In this document: one piece after another, positions 44,850 to 53,319 of the stretch
Layout of the letters: every line of letters starts with the position of its first letter
Position numbering within the stretch: position 1 is the first letter of the stretch
NCBI RefSeq assembly: GCF_032191775.1
Contig: NZ_CP132507.1
Span: 3,435,001-3,499,000 of the forward strand
Direction of reading: 5' to 3'
DNA length: 64,000 bases
Source: Rhodoferax mekongensis
GTDB taxonomy: Bacteria; Pseudomonadota; Gammaproteobacteria; Burkholderiales; Burkholderiaceae_C
Notes under the pieces: model-generated
What the model saw: only the letters and a program-made list of their open reading frames with translations
What the model was told of the DNA's origin: nothing
Database searches by the model: none
Translations under genes and position numbers: made by a program

Positions 44850-46194
44850 GCACAGCGGCCACTTCGGTGGCCGTTTTCTCTGCCGCGCCCCGGTGCGCAG
44901 CCCCCAAACCCAAGGCGGCGTCCTGCATGCCTTGCAAGCGGGCGGTATCCCCCGCCGTCGCCGCTGCTTCAGCCACTGCGTGGGCGATGTCTTCGCACCG
45001 CAGCGCGGCGCCTGCCTTGGCAGCCAGCGTGGAGGCTTCGGTGAAATTGAAAAGGTGCGGGCCCATGAAAACCGGCACACCGCAGGCCGCCGCCTCGATC
45101 AGGTTCTGCCCGCCCAGTGGTGCAAAGCTGCCGCCCAGCAAAGCCACATGGGCCATGCCGAAGTAGAGCGCCATTTCGCCCAGCGAGTCGCCCACCCACA
45201 CGTCCGCTGTCTCTGGCGCTTCGCCCCATTGGCTGCGGCGGGCCACGGTGTAGCCGGCATCGGCAAACAGCTGCGCGACCTCTGCGAAACGCTGCGGATG
45301 GCGGGGTACCACCAGCAGCTGGAACGGCAAGCCGGTTCTTTGGCCTGATTGATTTGCTATGGTTTCAGGAGCTGCTCGCGCATATTCTGCGGGCGCCAGG
45401 GGCCATTTTTCCTTCAAGACATCGAGCAACATCTGCTCTTCGCCTTCCCGTGAGCTGGCAAACATCAGCACCGGGCGACCCGCGCCAGCGCGCCAGGCGC
45501 GGCCTTGGGCCAGCAGCGCGGCATCGGGCGTAGCGTCGAACTTGAAATTACCCAGCACACCCTGCACAGTCGCACCCAAGGAGCTAAGGCGCTGCGCATC
45601 CGCTTCGCTCTGGGCCCACACCGCATGTAGGCCACGATACGCAGGGCCGGCCAGCCAACGCAGGCGCAAAGACTCTTGGTAGGTTTTGTCGCTCATGCGG
45701 GCGTTGACCAAACACAGGGGCACGCCGCGCTGTGCACAGCCGGCCACCAAATTGGGCCAGACCTCGGTCTCCATCAGCAAGCCGACATCGGGCCGGAACC
45801 GCGCCAAAAAGTGGCCCACCGCCGCAGGCGTGTCCCAGGGCTGCCAGACCTGCACGTCACCCGGCTGCAGCAAGGCCTTGCCGGCCTCACGACCCGTCGC
45901 GGTGCCGTGGGTGAGCACCAGGCGCATGCCGGGCAAAGCTTCGCGCAAACGGGCCAGCAACACCGCAGCAGCGCGGGTTTCGCCCAGCGACACTGCGTGC
46001 AGCCAGACCACTGGTGCACCACTTGCGCCGCCTGCTGGCCAAGAGGCAAGGTCAACCGCATCGGCGTAATGGCCAAAGCGCTCTTCAATCCATTGGCCAT
46101 ACAGCGGCTCTACCTGGGCACGGCGGGCCAGTTTGCGCCGCACCCATGGTTGGGCGGCATAGGTCAACAGGGAATAGAGGGCACGCGTGATCAT
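44830..46194 (-). CDS. waaA: 3-deoxy-D-manno-octulosonic acid (Kdo) transferase
   Basis: 454 residues from MITRALYSLLTYAAQPWVRRKLARR. WLHAVSLGETRAAAVLL, LTHGTATGREAG, METEVWPNLVAGCAQRGVPLCLVNARMSDKTY, and the C-terminal GGSFAPLGGQNLIEAAACGVPVFMGPHLFNF are conserved WaaA/KdtA motifs. It adds Kdo to lipid A precursor at the inner membrane. A copy of the dispersed repeat (45353-45410) adds about 19 residues (around APAEYARAAPETIANQSG) before the LLVVPRHPQRF segment. The gene is 16 bases after waaC. Confidence 0.94.
   Translation of the reverse strand: MITRALYSLLTYAAQPWVRRKLARRAQVEPLYGQWIEERFGHYADAVDLASWPAGGASGAPVVWLHAVSLGETRAAAVLLARLREALPGMRLVLTHGTATGREAGKALLQPGDVQVWQPWDTPAAVGHFLARFRPDVGLLMETEVWPNLVAGCAQRGVPLCLVNARMSDKTYQESLRLRWLAGPAYRGLHAVWAQSEADAQRLSSLGATVQGVLGNFKFDATPDAALLAQGRAWRAGAGRPVLMFASSREGEEQMLLDVLKEKWPLAPAEYARAAPETIANQSGQRTGLPFQLLVVPRHPQRFAEVAQLFADAGYTVARRSQWGEAPETADVWVGDSLGEMALYFGMAHVALLGGSFAPLGGQNLIEAAACGVPVFMGPHLFNFTEASTLAAKAGAALRCEDIAHAVAEAAATAGDTARLQGMQDAALGLGAAHRGAAEKTATEVAAVLTRTRR
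45353..45410 (+). repeat. Interspersed repeat, copy 6 (inside waaA)
   Basis: TTTGCTATGGTTTCAGGAGC, TGCTCGCGCATATTCT, GCGGGCGCCAGGGGCCATTT. This is a full copy lying antisense within waaA, in frame and without a stop, between two conserved segments of the enzyme. Confidence 0.75.
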
Positions 46195-46210
46195 GGTTGT
46201 TCGCGCTGAT

Positions 46211-47266
46211 TTAGCGGCTGAGCACCGGTGTCGCCAGCGCCTCCCAGGCCGACCACACGGACTCCACGTCGGGGCAGGGCTCTGCGTACACGCTGCATTG
46301 CCGCGCGGGCTTGCCGCGTGCATCCAGCGCCGCCGGACCGGTACGCCAAGCGGTATCAAAGTTGTAAATCTGCACGTGGGGCAAGTCCAGCGCCACAGCG
46401 ATATGGCTCACCCCGCTATCCACACCCACCACGCCCGCGCAGTGGGCCAAGGTGTCGGTCAGCACATCCAGCCCCACGGCGGGCAGCACCCAGGCCTCGT
46501 CGAGCCCGGCTGCAATGGCCTGGCTGGTGGCCAGCTCGCGGGCGCCCGCGTGGGGCAAGGCCACACCAAAGCCGGCATCATTCAATCGGCGGCCCAATGC
46601 AATCCAGTGCTCCAGCGGCCACTCCTTGTCAACCCGCGAGGTGCCGTGCACCAGCGCCACCAGCGGCTTGCGGGGCACGAAGGGATTGTCGGCATGACCC
46701 AGGTGTTTGGGCAGCGGCGCGCTCAGGGCCTTGGATTGGCCTACCAGCCCGAAACGCAGTGCATCCGCGGGTGTGTAGCCCAGCGCCTTGGCACACAGCA
46801 AGCGGCCGCGCTCCACTGCATGCACATGGGCTTCCAGCGCAATGGCCGTGTCTGCCACCCAGCGCGTGGGCGCCTCGTAGCCCGAGCCTTCAGTCTGGTT
46901 GGCCATGGCATAGCGGCGCCCGTCCGGCGTAGTGCGAGCCAGCCAGGCCACCAGTGCGGATTTGCTCAGACCCTGCAGGTCAATGACTGCGTCATAGGCG
47001 TCTTGCTGCAGGTCGGCCTTGAAGGTGCGCCAGGCGGCGCGGGTCGCAGCGGCCAATGGCCTTTTGCTCCAAGCGCGGATATCGCACGGAATCACACGCG
47101 CCACGCCTTCGCAGCGCGCCGCCAAGGGCGCAAAGCCGCGCTCCACCACCCAGTCGATGCGGGCATGGGGAAATGCCGCCCTCAGGTCTTGCACTGCGGG
47201 CATGGTGTGCACCACATCGCCCAGGGACGAGAGCTTGACGATCAAAATCTTGTGCGGCGCTTTCAA
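46211..47266 (-). CDS. waaC: Lipopolysaccharide heptosyltransferase I
   Basis: 351 residues. The usual start KAPHKILIVKLSSLGDVVHTMPAVQDLRAAFPHARIDWVVE has no ATG; TTG 47266 has GGAGG seven bases upstream and overlaps the manB stop (TTGA), so it is chosen. LVHGTSRVDKEWPLEHW and the C-terminal CAGVVGVDSGVSHIAVALDLPHVQIYN fit GT9 heptosyltransferases. It transfers the first heptose to Kdo of the LPS core. It is in an operon with manB upstream and waaA downstream. Confidence 0.9.
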   Translation of the reverse strand: MKAPHKILIVKLSSLGDVVHTMPAVQDLRAAFPHARIDWVVERGFAPLAARCEGVARVIPCDIRAWSKRPLAAATRAAWRTFKADLQQDAYDAVIDLQGLSKSALVAWLARTTPDGRRYAMANQTEGSGYEAPTRWVADTAIALEAHVHAVERGRLLCAKALGYTPADALRFGLVGQSKALSAPLPKHLGHADNPFVPRKPLVALVHGTSRVDKEWPLEHWIALGRRLNDAGFGVALPHAGARELATSQAIAAGLDEAWVLPAVGLDVLTDTLAHCAGVVGVDSGVSHIAVALDLPHVQIYNFDTAWRTGPAALDARGKPARQCSVYAEPCPDVESVWSAWEALATPVLSR

Positions 47267-48663
47267 TGCGAAGCCTCCACCAATGCGGCATGAGGCTGGA
47301 TGCGTCGCACCCATTCCATCAGCAGCGTCTGAATGCGGGCCAGTGCTTCGGGCGTGCGGCCTTCGCAGCGCATCACCAGCACCGGGGTGGTGTTGGATGC
47401 GCGCAGCAGGCCGAAACCATCGGGCCAGTCCACGCGCAGGCCGTCCACGGTATGGAGGCGGGCATCTGCATCCAATGTGAGTGTGGCCAGTATCTGCTCC
47501 ACCAGCGCATGGGCTTCGCCCTCCCGGCAGGCGATGTGCAGCTCGGGGGTGATGTGGCTGTCCGGCAGCGCGTGCAGCACGGCGTTGGCGTCTGCACTGC
47601 GGCTCAAGATTTCCAGCAAGCGACAAGCGGCATAAGTACCGTCATCAAAGCCGAACCAGCGGTCGCCAAAAAACAGGTGGCCGCTGATCTCGCCGCCCAG
47701 GGGCGAATTCAAGGTGCGCATCTTGGCTTTGATCAGCGAGTGGCCGGTGCGGTCCATCACCGGCACGCCGCCAGCGGCTTCAATCACAGGCGCCAGGCCT
47801 TGGCTGCATTTGGCATCGAACACGACTGCCGCACCGGGGTGGCGCGTCAGCACATCGGGGGCGAGCAGCATCAGCTGCCGGTCGGTATGGATGGTTGTTC
47901 CATCGCGAGTGACCACGGCCACGCGGTCGCCATCGCCATCCAAGGCCAAGCCCAGCTCGGCATCGCCCTCGCGCAAAGCGCGCACCAGGTCCGTCAGGTT
48001 CTCGGGGCGGCTGGGGTCAGGGTGGTGGTGAGGAAAATGCCCGTCCACCGCGCTGTGCAGTTCCTGCACCTCGCAGCCAATAGCGCGCAGCACCGCAGGC
48101 GCGCTGGCGCCGGCCACGCCGTTGCCACTGTCCAGCACCACCTTCATGGGGCGGGCCAGTTGAATGTCTTGGACTATGCGTTCAAGGTACGAGGGCAGCA
48201 CATCGGTCGTCTGCAGAGGCTCTGCGGGCAAGGCTGTCTCACTGTCCAGCGCGCTCGCCAGCAGCGCCTCCATGCGTTGGCGCACGTCCTGCACCGCGTC
48301 GCCATACAAGGCCTGGCGGTGCAGCACCATCTTGAAGCCGTTGTCGTCCTTGGGGTTGTGGCTGCCGGTCACCTGGATGCCGTGCGGGCACAGGGTGTGA
48401 GTCGCGAAATACAGCTGGGGCGTGGTGCTCAGGCCGATGTCAATGACCTGCATGCCTGCCACTGACAGGCCAGAAATCAGAGCCTCTGCCAAAGCAGGGC
48501 TGCTCAAGCGCCCATCGCGGCCCACCGCCACCGCACCGCCACCCTGCTCGCGCACCAGCGCACCGAAGGCACGGCCCAGCAAATGCGCCACCTCCGGCGA
48601 CAGCGTGGAAGGCACGGTACCGCGGATGTCGTAGGCTTTGAAAATTCGGGGGGACAGGTGCAT
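47263..48663 (-). CDS. Phosphomannomutase/phosphoglucomutase (AlgC-like)
   Basis: 466 residues from MHLSPRIFKAYDIRGTVPSTL. Active-site phosphoserine loop TGSHNPKDDNG, metal loop DGDGDRVAVV, sugar loop GEISGHLFFGDRWFGFDDG and phosphate loop RASNTTPVLVMRCEG are all present. It interconverts hexose-6- and hexose-1-phosphates for LPS sugars. Upstream frame to 48735 adds non-conserved residues. It precedes waaC with a 4-base overlap. Confidence 0.92.
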   Translation of the reverse strand: MHLSPRIFKAYDIRGTVPSTLSPEVAHLLGRAFGALVREQGGGAVAVGRDGRLSSPALAEALISGLSVAGMQVIDIGLSTTPQLYFATHTLCPHGIQVTGSHNPKDDNGFKMVLHRQALYGDAVQDVRQRMEALLASALDSETALPAEPLQTTDVLPSYLERIVQDIQLARPMKVVLDSGNGVAGASAPAVLRAIGCEVQELHSAVDGHFPHHHPDPSRPENLTDLVRALREGDAELGLALDGDGDRVAVVTRDGTTIHTDRQLMLLAPDVLTRHPGAAVVFDAKCSQGLAPVIEAAGGVPVMDRTGHSLIKAKMRTLNSPLGGEISGHLFFGDRWFGFDDGTYAACRLLEILSRSADANAVLHALPDSHITPELHIACREGEAHALVEQILATLTLDADARLHTVDGLRVDWPDGFGLLRASNTTPVLVMRCEGRTPEALARIQTLLMEWVRRIQPHAALVEASH

Positions 48664-48765
48664 GCAGCGCAAGGTTAGGGAAAAAGCCAACACCGCCCTC
48701 TGGCGGGTGGGCTGGATTGTAGGCGGCAGGCACATGTCCGGAAATGGCTACTTTGGCACGCTTCG

Positions 48766-50361
48766 ATGCGTATCATCCCCCACATGCCCTCCGCCTTGCC
48801 CACCGCCAAACCCACGCCAGTGACGACCGCAGACGACGCCGGCCGCTACCTGGCGTTGCAGGCGCGGGATGCGCGGTTTGACGGGCGCTTTTTCACCGGG
48901 GTGACGAGCACGGGCATTTACTGCCGGCCGGTGTGCCGGGTGCGCACGCCCAAAGTGGAAAACTGCCGCTTTTTTGAGCGTGCGGCCCAGGCCGAAGCTG
49001 CAGGCTTTCGCCCCTGCCTGCGCTGCCGCCCCGAACTTGCACCTGCGCAGAGTGCTGCCCTGCACTGGACTACGCAGGACGCCAGTGCCCTGCTCGCCCT
49101 GCAAGCGGCGGACCTGATCGAGCACGCCACTCAAGCTGACGACAGCCCCAGCATCGTTGTCATAGCGGACAGGCTAGGTATCAGCGACCGGCATTTGCGC
49201 CGCATCTTCGAGGCGCACTGGGGCCTCACACCGCTGAGCTACCTGCAAACGCGCCGCCTTTTGACTGCCAAGCAGCTGCTCACCGACACGCAGCTACCCG
49301 TGGCCGATGTGGCCGCCCTCAGCGGATTTGCCAGCGTGCGCCGCTTCAATGCGGCCTTTGTGCAGCACTACCGCTTGCAACCCACGGCACTGCGCAAGGC
49401 GATGCGTTCCGACTCCCACGCCACCCAAATTGGAACCCGAAAAGGTTCCGATGCGCAGCATGGTCTGGCGACTGAGGCTGCAGTTTTCCGTTTCCAAGCG
49501 GCCTACCGCCCGCCCTTCAACGTCCAGCACCTGCTGAACTTTTTCGCGCAACGTTCCGTTGCAGGCGTGGAGTGGGTGGACCCGGAACAAGGCGTGATCC
49601 GGCGCACTATCAGCCTCCAGCACAAGAGCACCACGCTTCGCGGTTGGGTCGAAGCGCGGTGGATGCCTGATCAGCATCGCGTGCAGCTACTCATCAGCGA
49701 GTCACTGGCCAGCGCCTTACCGGTGGTGCTCCAGCGCATGCACGCCTGGCTGGATCTGGATGCCGACCCGGCTGCGGTGGACGTGCTGCTGTGCGCGGAC
49801 TTCCCCCACACCGAAGGCATGCGGGTACCCGGCACCATGGACGGCCTGGAATTGGCGGTGCGCGCCATCCTGGGCCAACAGATCACCGTCAAAGCAGCCC
49901 GCACCTTGACCGAACGGCTGGTGTCGCATTGCGGCGCCACCTTAACGAATGCGCCCCAAGGTTTGGCGCTTTGCTTTCCCGACGCTGCCTCGCTCGCCGC
50001 CATGTCGCCCGATGCCTTGGGCAGCTTAGGGATCGTCAAACAACGTCAGCAAGCCATCCTCTCTCTGGCGCAGGCGGTGCAGTCGGGCGCCCTGAACTTA
50101 CAGCCTGGTAGTGATGTACCGGCCACCATGGCGAAGCTTCAGTCTCTGCCCGGTATTGGCGCATGGACCGCGCACTACATCGCCTTGCGGGCGCTGCGCT
50201 GGCCGGATGCTTTCCCTTCAGGCGATGTGGCTCTGCAGTCCGCATTGGGCGTGCGAGAAGCCAGCAACCCGGCCGCTGCGGCAGATGCGCTCTCACAACG
50301 CTGGCGCCCCTGGCGGGGTTATGCCACCGTAAGGGCGTGGCATTCACTATCAAAAACATAG
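48766..50361 (+). CDS. Ada-type regulator fused to AlkA DNA-3-methyladenine glycosylase II
   Basis: 531 residues (ATG 48784 is an alternative start). The N-terminal Ada zinc/methylphosphotriester module has Cys53, Cys57, Cys84 and Cys87 (YCRPVC and CLRC). An AraC-type HTH pair follows (about 110-205). The rest is AlkA: an N-terminal beta domain, AILGQQITVKAARTLTERL, the HhH LQSLPGIGAWTAHYIALR and the catalytic Asp in FPSGD. It probably senses methylated phosphates, activates transcription and excises alkylated bases. The last codons and the stop come from a dispersed repeat copy. It lies 39 bases before ogt. Confidence 0.92.
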   Translation: MRIIPHMPSALPTAKPTPVTTADDAGRYLALQARDARFDGRFFTGVTSTGIYCRPVCRVRTPKVENCRFFERAAQAEAAGFRPCLRCRPELAPAQSAALHWTTQDASALLALQAADLIEHATQADDSPSIVVIADRLGISDRHLRRIFEAHWGLTPLSYLQTRRLLTAKQLLTDTQLPVADVAALSGFASVRRFNAAFVQHYRLQPTALRKAMRSDSHATQIGTRKGSDAQHGLATEAAVFRFQAAYRPPFNVQHLLNFFAQRSVAGVEWVDPEQGVIRRTISLQHKSTTLRGWVEARWMPDQHRVQLLISESLASALPVVLQRMHAWLDLDADPAAVDVLLCADFPHTEGMRVPGTMDGLELAVRAILGQQITVKAARTLTERLVSHCGATLTNAPQGLALCFPDAASLAAMSPDALGSLGIVKQRQQAILSLAQAVQSGALNLQPGSDVPATMAKLQSLPGIGAWTAHYIALRALRWPDAFPSGDVALQSALGVREASNPAAAADALSQRWRPWRGYATVRAWHSLSKT

Positions 50362-50399
50362 CTATTTGCGCATATTCCACGAGCGCCAGAGGCCTATTT
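50347..50399 (+). repeat. Interspersed repeat, copy 7 (Ada-AlkA stop / ogt leader)
   Basis: CTATCAAAAACATAGC, TATTTGCGCATATTCC, ACGAGCGCCAGAGGCCTATT. The TAG at 50359-50361 within the element ends the Ada-AlkA frame, and the element runs to the base before the ogt start region (50401). Confidence 0.7.
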
Positions 50400-50400
50400 C

Positions 50401-50895
50401 ATGAAAATCCCCACTACCGCACGCCTGTCCCGCTGGATCAGCCCCTTGGGCCCCATGCTGCTCGCGGGCCATGATGCCGGACTGCTCGGCGTCTGGTTCG
50501 ATGCGCAGAAGCACTACCCGGACATCGCCGAACTGCCATTCGCTCCTCACCCGAGTACCAAGGAAGCGCAGGCGCAACTGGCCGCCTACTTCGCCGGTGA
50601 GCAAACCCGTTTTTCAATGACGCTGGACTTCAGCAGCGGGACCGTATTTCAGCAAACCGTCTGGCAAGCGCTATTGGCGATTCCCTGCGGCGTTACCATC
50701 AGCTACTCCACCTTGAGCCAGCAGATCGGCAAGCCTGCCGCCGTACGTGCGGTGGCTGCTGCGGTGGGGCGTAACCCCTTGAGCATCGTGGTGCCCTGCC
50801 ACCGCGTGCTGGGCAGCAACGGCAGCTTGACCGGGTATGCCGGTGGCCTGGACCGCAAGGCAGCATTACTGAACCTCGAACAACGAAAGCCCTGA
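50401..50895 (+). CDS. ogt: Methylated-DNA-[protein]-cysteine S-methyltransferase
   Basis: 164 residues. The methyl-acceptor motif is VPCHRVLG with Cys133; the DNA-binding helix region is FQQTVWQALLAIPCGVTISYSTLSQQIGKPAAVRAVAAAVGRNP. It removes O6-alkyl groups from guanine by suicide transfer. It is read directly after the Ada-AlkA gene, so the two form an alkylation-damage operon. Its stop abuts the GTG of the next gene. Confidence 0.95.
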   Translation: MKIPTTARLSRWISPLGPMLLAGHDAGLLGVWFDAQKHYPDIAELPFAPHPSTKEAQAQLAAYFAGEQTRFSMTLDFSSGTVFQQTVWQALLAIPCGVTISYSTLSQQIGKPAAVRAVAAAVGRNPLSIVVPCHRVLGSNGSLTGYAGGLDRKAALLNLEQRKP

Positions 50896-51828
50896 GTGAG
50901 CGTCAACCCCACCACCCCACCCTCGCCCGCCGCCAAGACGTGGGTTTTCGATTTTGTGCTGCTGGCCGCCATTTGGGGCGCGTCCTTCTTGTTCATGCGC
51001 ACCAGCGGCAAGGCGTTTGGTGCATTGCCCACTGCGGGTTTGCGTGTGTGTATTGCCAGCCTGTTTCTTCTGCCCTTGCTCACGCTGCGAGGCCAGTTGC
51101 CCGCTCTGCGCCGCCATTGGAAGTTGTGCTTTACGGTGGGGGTGCTGAACTCCGCGATACCTTTTGCCTGCCTTTCTTGGGCGCTGCTGTCCATTTCCAC
51201 CGGCTTGTCGGCCCTGCTCAACGCCACCGTGCCCTTGTTCGGTGCCGCTATCGCATGGTGGTGGTTGGGAGACAAATTGCAGGGCTCCCGCGTGCTGGGT
51301 CTGGTGGTTGGCTTTGTGGGGGTGGCCCTGTTGGCACTGAACCGTGATGCCGCCGGTGCTTCCGGGGCAGGCTCCAGCGCCTTGGCCGTGATCGCCTGTT
51401 TAACGGCCTGCCTGTTCTATGGCATTTCAGCCAGCTTCACCCGCCGCTTTTTGCCGGGCGTGCCGTCTTTGGTCCTCGCAACCGGCAGCCAATTGGGGGC
51501 TTCTTTGGCCTTGTTGCCTTTGACCCTTTGGGCGTGGCCTACGGACCCCGCGCCCTTGCAGGCCTGGGGCGCAGTGATTGCGCTGGGCGTGGTGTGCACC
51601 GGCTTGGCCTATGTGATTTTCTTCAGGCTGATCGAGCGCACTGGCCCCTCGCGCGCACTGTCCGTCACCTATGCCATTCCGGTGTTCGCCATCCTGTACG
51701 GCGTCGTGCTGCTTGGTGAATCGGTCACCCTGTGGATGGGCCTGTGCGGGGCGGTCATCATGCTGGGCACTTCGCTCTCCACGGGCTTATTGTCGTGGGG
51801 TAAAGCGCCCTTGCCGCCGGGGGACTAA
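50896..51828 (+). CDS. EamA/DMT-superfamily transporter
   Basis: 310 residues from a GTG start right after the ogt stop. Ten hydrophobic helices arranged as two EamA halves; LLAAIWGASFLFMRTSGKAFGALP and the second-half VVCTGLAYVIFFRLIERTGPSRALSVTYAIPVFAILYG are characteristic. It likely exports a metabolite or amino acid; substrate unknown. It ends tail-to-tail with the DUF1345 gene, sharing 4 bases. Confidence 0.88.
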   Translation: MSVNPTTPPSPAAKTWVFDFVLLAAIWGASFLFMRTSGKAFGALPTAGLRVCIASLFLLPLLTLRGQLPALRRHWKLCFTVGVLNSAIPFACLSWALLSISTGLSALLNATVPLFGAAIAWWWLGDKLQGSRVLGLVVGFVGVALLALNRDAAGASGAGSSALAVIACLTACLFYGISASFTRRFLPGVPSLVLATGSQLGASLALLPLTLWAWPTDPAPLQAWGAVIALGVVCTGLAYVIFFRLIERTGPSRALSVTYAIPVFAILYGVVLLGESVTLWMGLCGAVIMLGTSLSTGLLSWGKAPLPPGD

Positions 51829-52484
51829 AGCAGTCCGGCCATGACGTTCACACTCAAGGCCAAGACCATCATGTTGAAGGCAAAGGCCGCCAGACTGTGC
51901 AACAGGGTGAGGTGGCGCATGGGCCGGGAGGTCACCACCACATCAGACACCTGGGACGTCATGCCCACCACGTGGGCGTAGTACAAAAAATCGAAATAGT
52001 CCGGTGGCAGAACACCCGGAAACTGCAGCCCACCACCCGCGGGGTGGCCTTTGAGCTCGGTCTGGTAATACAGATGCGCATAGCGGAAGGCAAAGATGCA
52101 TTGCATCAACAACCAGGAGCTCACCAGCGCCAGCAGAGACACCAGCACATGGCCCACACGGGCCAGCAAGGCCATCTCACGGCTGTTGGACAAAAGCATG
52201 GCGATGGCCGCCACACTCGCAAACGCAGACAAGAGCAAGAGGCTGAACCAGATCACGCTGGGCTGGTCCTGAGACTGTGTACGTGAGCGCGTGCTGTCCG
52301 CATCAAACACCATGGCCAAGCGCCACGCCAACACCAGGTAGGCCGTGGCGCCTGCGATCCAAGCTACGAGTACTTGCAGTTCCAAGGTCCAAGGACTTGG
52401 GATCGCAGCCACGCCTGCACCCACGCAGGCACCCACTACGAGGCGTTGATGACCGGTTGTGCGGGAAAGTCGGTGGATCCACAT
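51825..52484 (-). CDS. DUF1345 family membrane protein
   Basis: 219 residues from MWIHRLSRTTGHQRLVVG. About five hydrophobic helices, with LLMQCIFAFRYAHLYY and the characteristic PDYFDFLYYAHVVGMTSQVSDVVVTSRPMRHLTLLHSLAAFAFN. Function unknown. It lies just downstream of the tRNA cluster and its terminator. Confidence 0.85.
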   Translation of the reverse strand: MWIHRLSRTTGHQRLVVGACVGAGVAAIPSPWTLELQVLVAWIAGATAYLVLAWRLAMVFDADSTRSRTQSQDQPSVIWFSLLLLSAFASVAAIAMLLSNSREMALLARVGHVLVSLLALVSSWLLMQCIFAFRYAHLYYQTELKGHPAGGGLQFPGVLPPDYFDFLYYAHVVGMTSQVSDVVVTSRPMRHLTLLHSLAAFAFNMMVLALSVNVMAGLL

Positions 52485-52525
52485 GGCTTGATTGTGCAAC
52501 GCGAAGGAGATCAGAGGCAGACAAC

Positions 52526-52558
52526 AAAAAAGCCGTTGCACCTGCATGCAACGGCTTT
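52526..52558 (-). terminator. Terminator after the distal tRNA-Asp
   Basis: The 12-base stem AAAGCCGTTGCA / TGCAACGGCTTT (52529-52540, 52547-52558) is followed by a T-run on the minus strand. It ends the tRNA transcript before the DUF1345 gene. Confidence 0.8.
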
Positions 52559-52565
52559 CGGAATG

Positions 52566-52642
52566 TGGCGGAGTGGACGGGACTCGAACCCGCGACCCCC
52601 GGCGTGACAGGCCGGTATTCTAACCAACTGAACTACCACTCC
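52566..52642 (-). tRNA. tRNA-Asp (GUC), copy 2
   Basis: 77 bases including an encoded CCA. On the minus strand it starts GGAGTGGTAGTTCAGTTGG, has anticodon loop CTGTCAC (GUC), T-loop GGTTCGAGTCC and closes with CACTCCGCCA. It is identical by eye to the copy at 52882-52958. Confidence 0.96.
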
Positions 52643-52744
52643 TGGTAGCGGTAACCATTCGCTCTGTGTCTTTCGACCAAGAGCCAAGTCGCTTCCTTGC
52701 AGAAGCTGTTACCGACTTGTTGCCGTTTACCTTGCGGTAAAACC

Positions 52745-52820
52745 TGGCGACCCTACGGGGATTCGAACCCCGGTACTCACCGTGAAAGGGTGATGTCCTA
52801 GGCCTCTAGACGATAGGGTC
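52745..52820 (-). tRNA. tRNA-Glu (UUC), copy 2
   Basis: 76 bases with encoded CCA. The minus strand begins GACCCTATCGTCTAGAGG, the anticodon is TTC within CTTTCAC, and it ends GGGTCGCCA. It is identical to the copy at 53061-53136. Confidence 0.96.
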
Positions 52821-52843
52821 AAAACCTAGAAAACTCTTCAAGA

Positions 52844-52873
52844 AAAAAGCCGTTGAATGCTCAACGGCTTTTT
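52844..52873 (-). terminator. Terminator between the two tRNA cassettes
   Basis: The 13-base stem AAAAAGCCGTTGA / TCAACGGCTTTTT with an ATGC loop gives a T-run on either strand. It lies just after the proximal tRNA-Asp, so the downstream cassette needs read-through or its own promoter. Confidence 0.8.
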
Positions 52874-52881
52874 ATCAAATT

Positions 52882-52958
52882 TGGCGGAGTGGACGGGACT
52901 CGAACCCGCGACCCCCGGCGTGACAGGCCGGTATTCTAACCAACTGAACTACCACTCC
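52882..52958 (-). tRNA. tRNA-Asp (GUC), copy 1
   Basis: 77 bases with encoded CCA; same sequence as the copy at 52566-52642, anticodon GUC. It lies downstream of tRNA-Glu copy 1 in the same transcript. Confidence 0.96.
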
Positions 52959-53060
52959 TGGTAGCGGTAACCATTCGCTCTGTGTCTTTCGACCGAGAGC
53001 CAAGTCGCTTCCTTGCAGAAGCTGTTACCGACTTGTTGCCGTTTACCTTGCGGTAAAACC

Positions 53061-53136
53061 TGGCGACCCTACGGGGATTCGAACCCCGGTACTCACCGTG
53101 AAAGGGTGATGTCCTAGGCCTCTAGACGATAGGGTC
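53061..53136 (-). tRNA. tRNA-Glu (UUC), copy 1
   Basis: 76 bases with encoded CCA, anticodon UUC, identical to copy 2. It is the second tRNA of the minus-strand transcript after tRNA-Ala. Its charging enzyme gene gltX lies about 180 bases upstream on the same strand. Confidence 0.96.
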
Positions 53137-53168
53137 AAAACCTTGGAACGTATCCGTTTCAGAAGAAT

Positions 53169-53244
<76 letters not shown>

Positions 53245-53319
53245 AATTTCCTGAACACACTGCCAAATTTTGTCTGGCTTTGCATTCAACTTCCGAGCCT
53301 CAAATTATATACAAGTTTT

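Larger units (their letters stand above)
52566..53143. repeat. Tandem duplication of a tRNA-Asp/tRNA-Glu cassette
   Basis: Bases 52566-52827 and 52882-53143 are 262-base direct repeats (offset 316). They include both tRNAs and their 102-base spacer, with one mismatch seen (A at 52679, G at 52995). A 54-base unique stretch carrying a terminator separates them. Confidence 0.9.
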
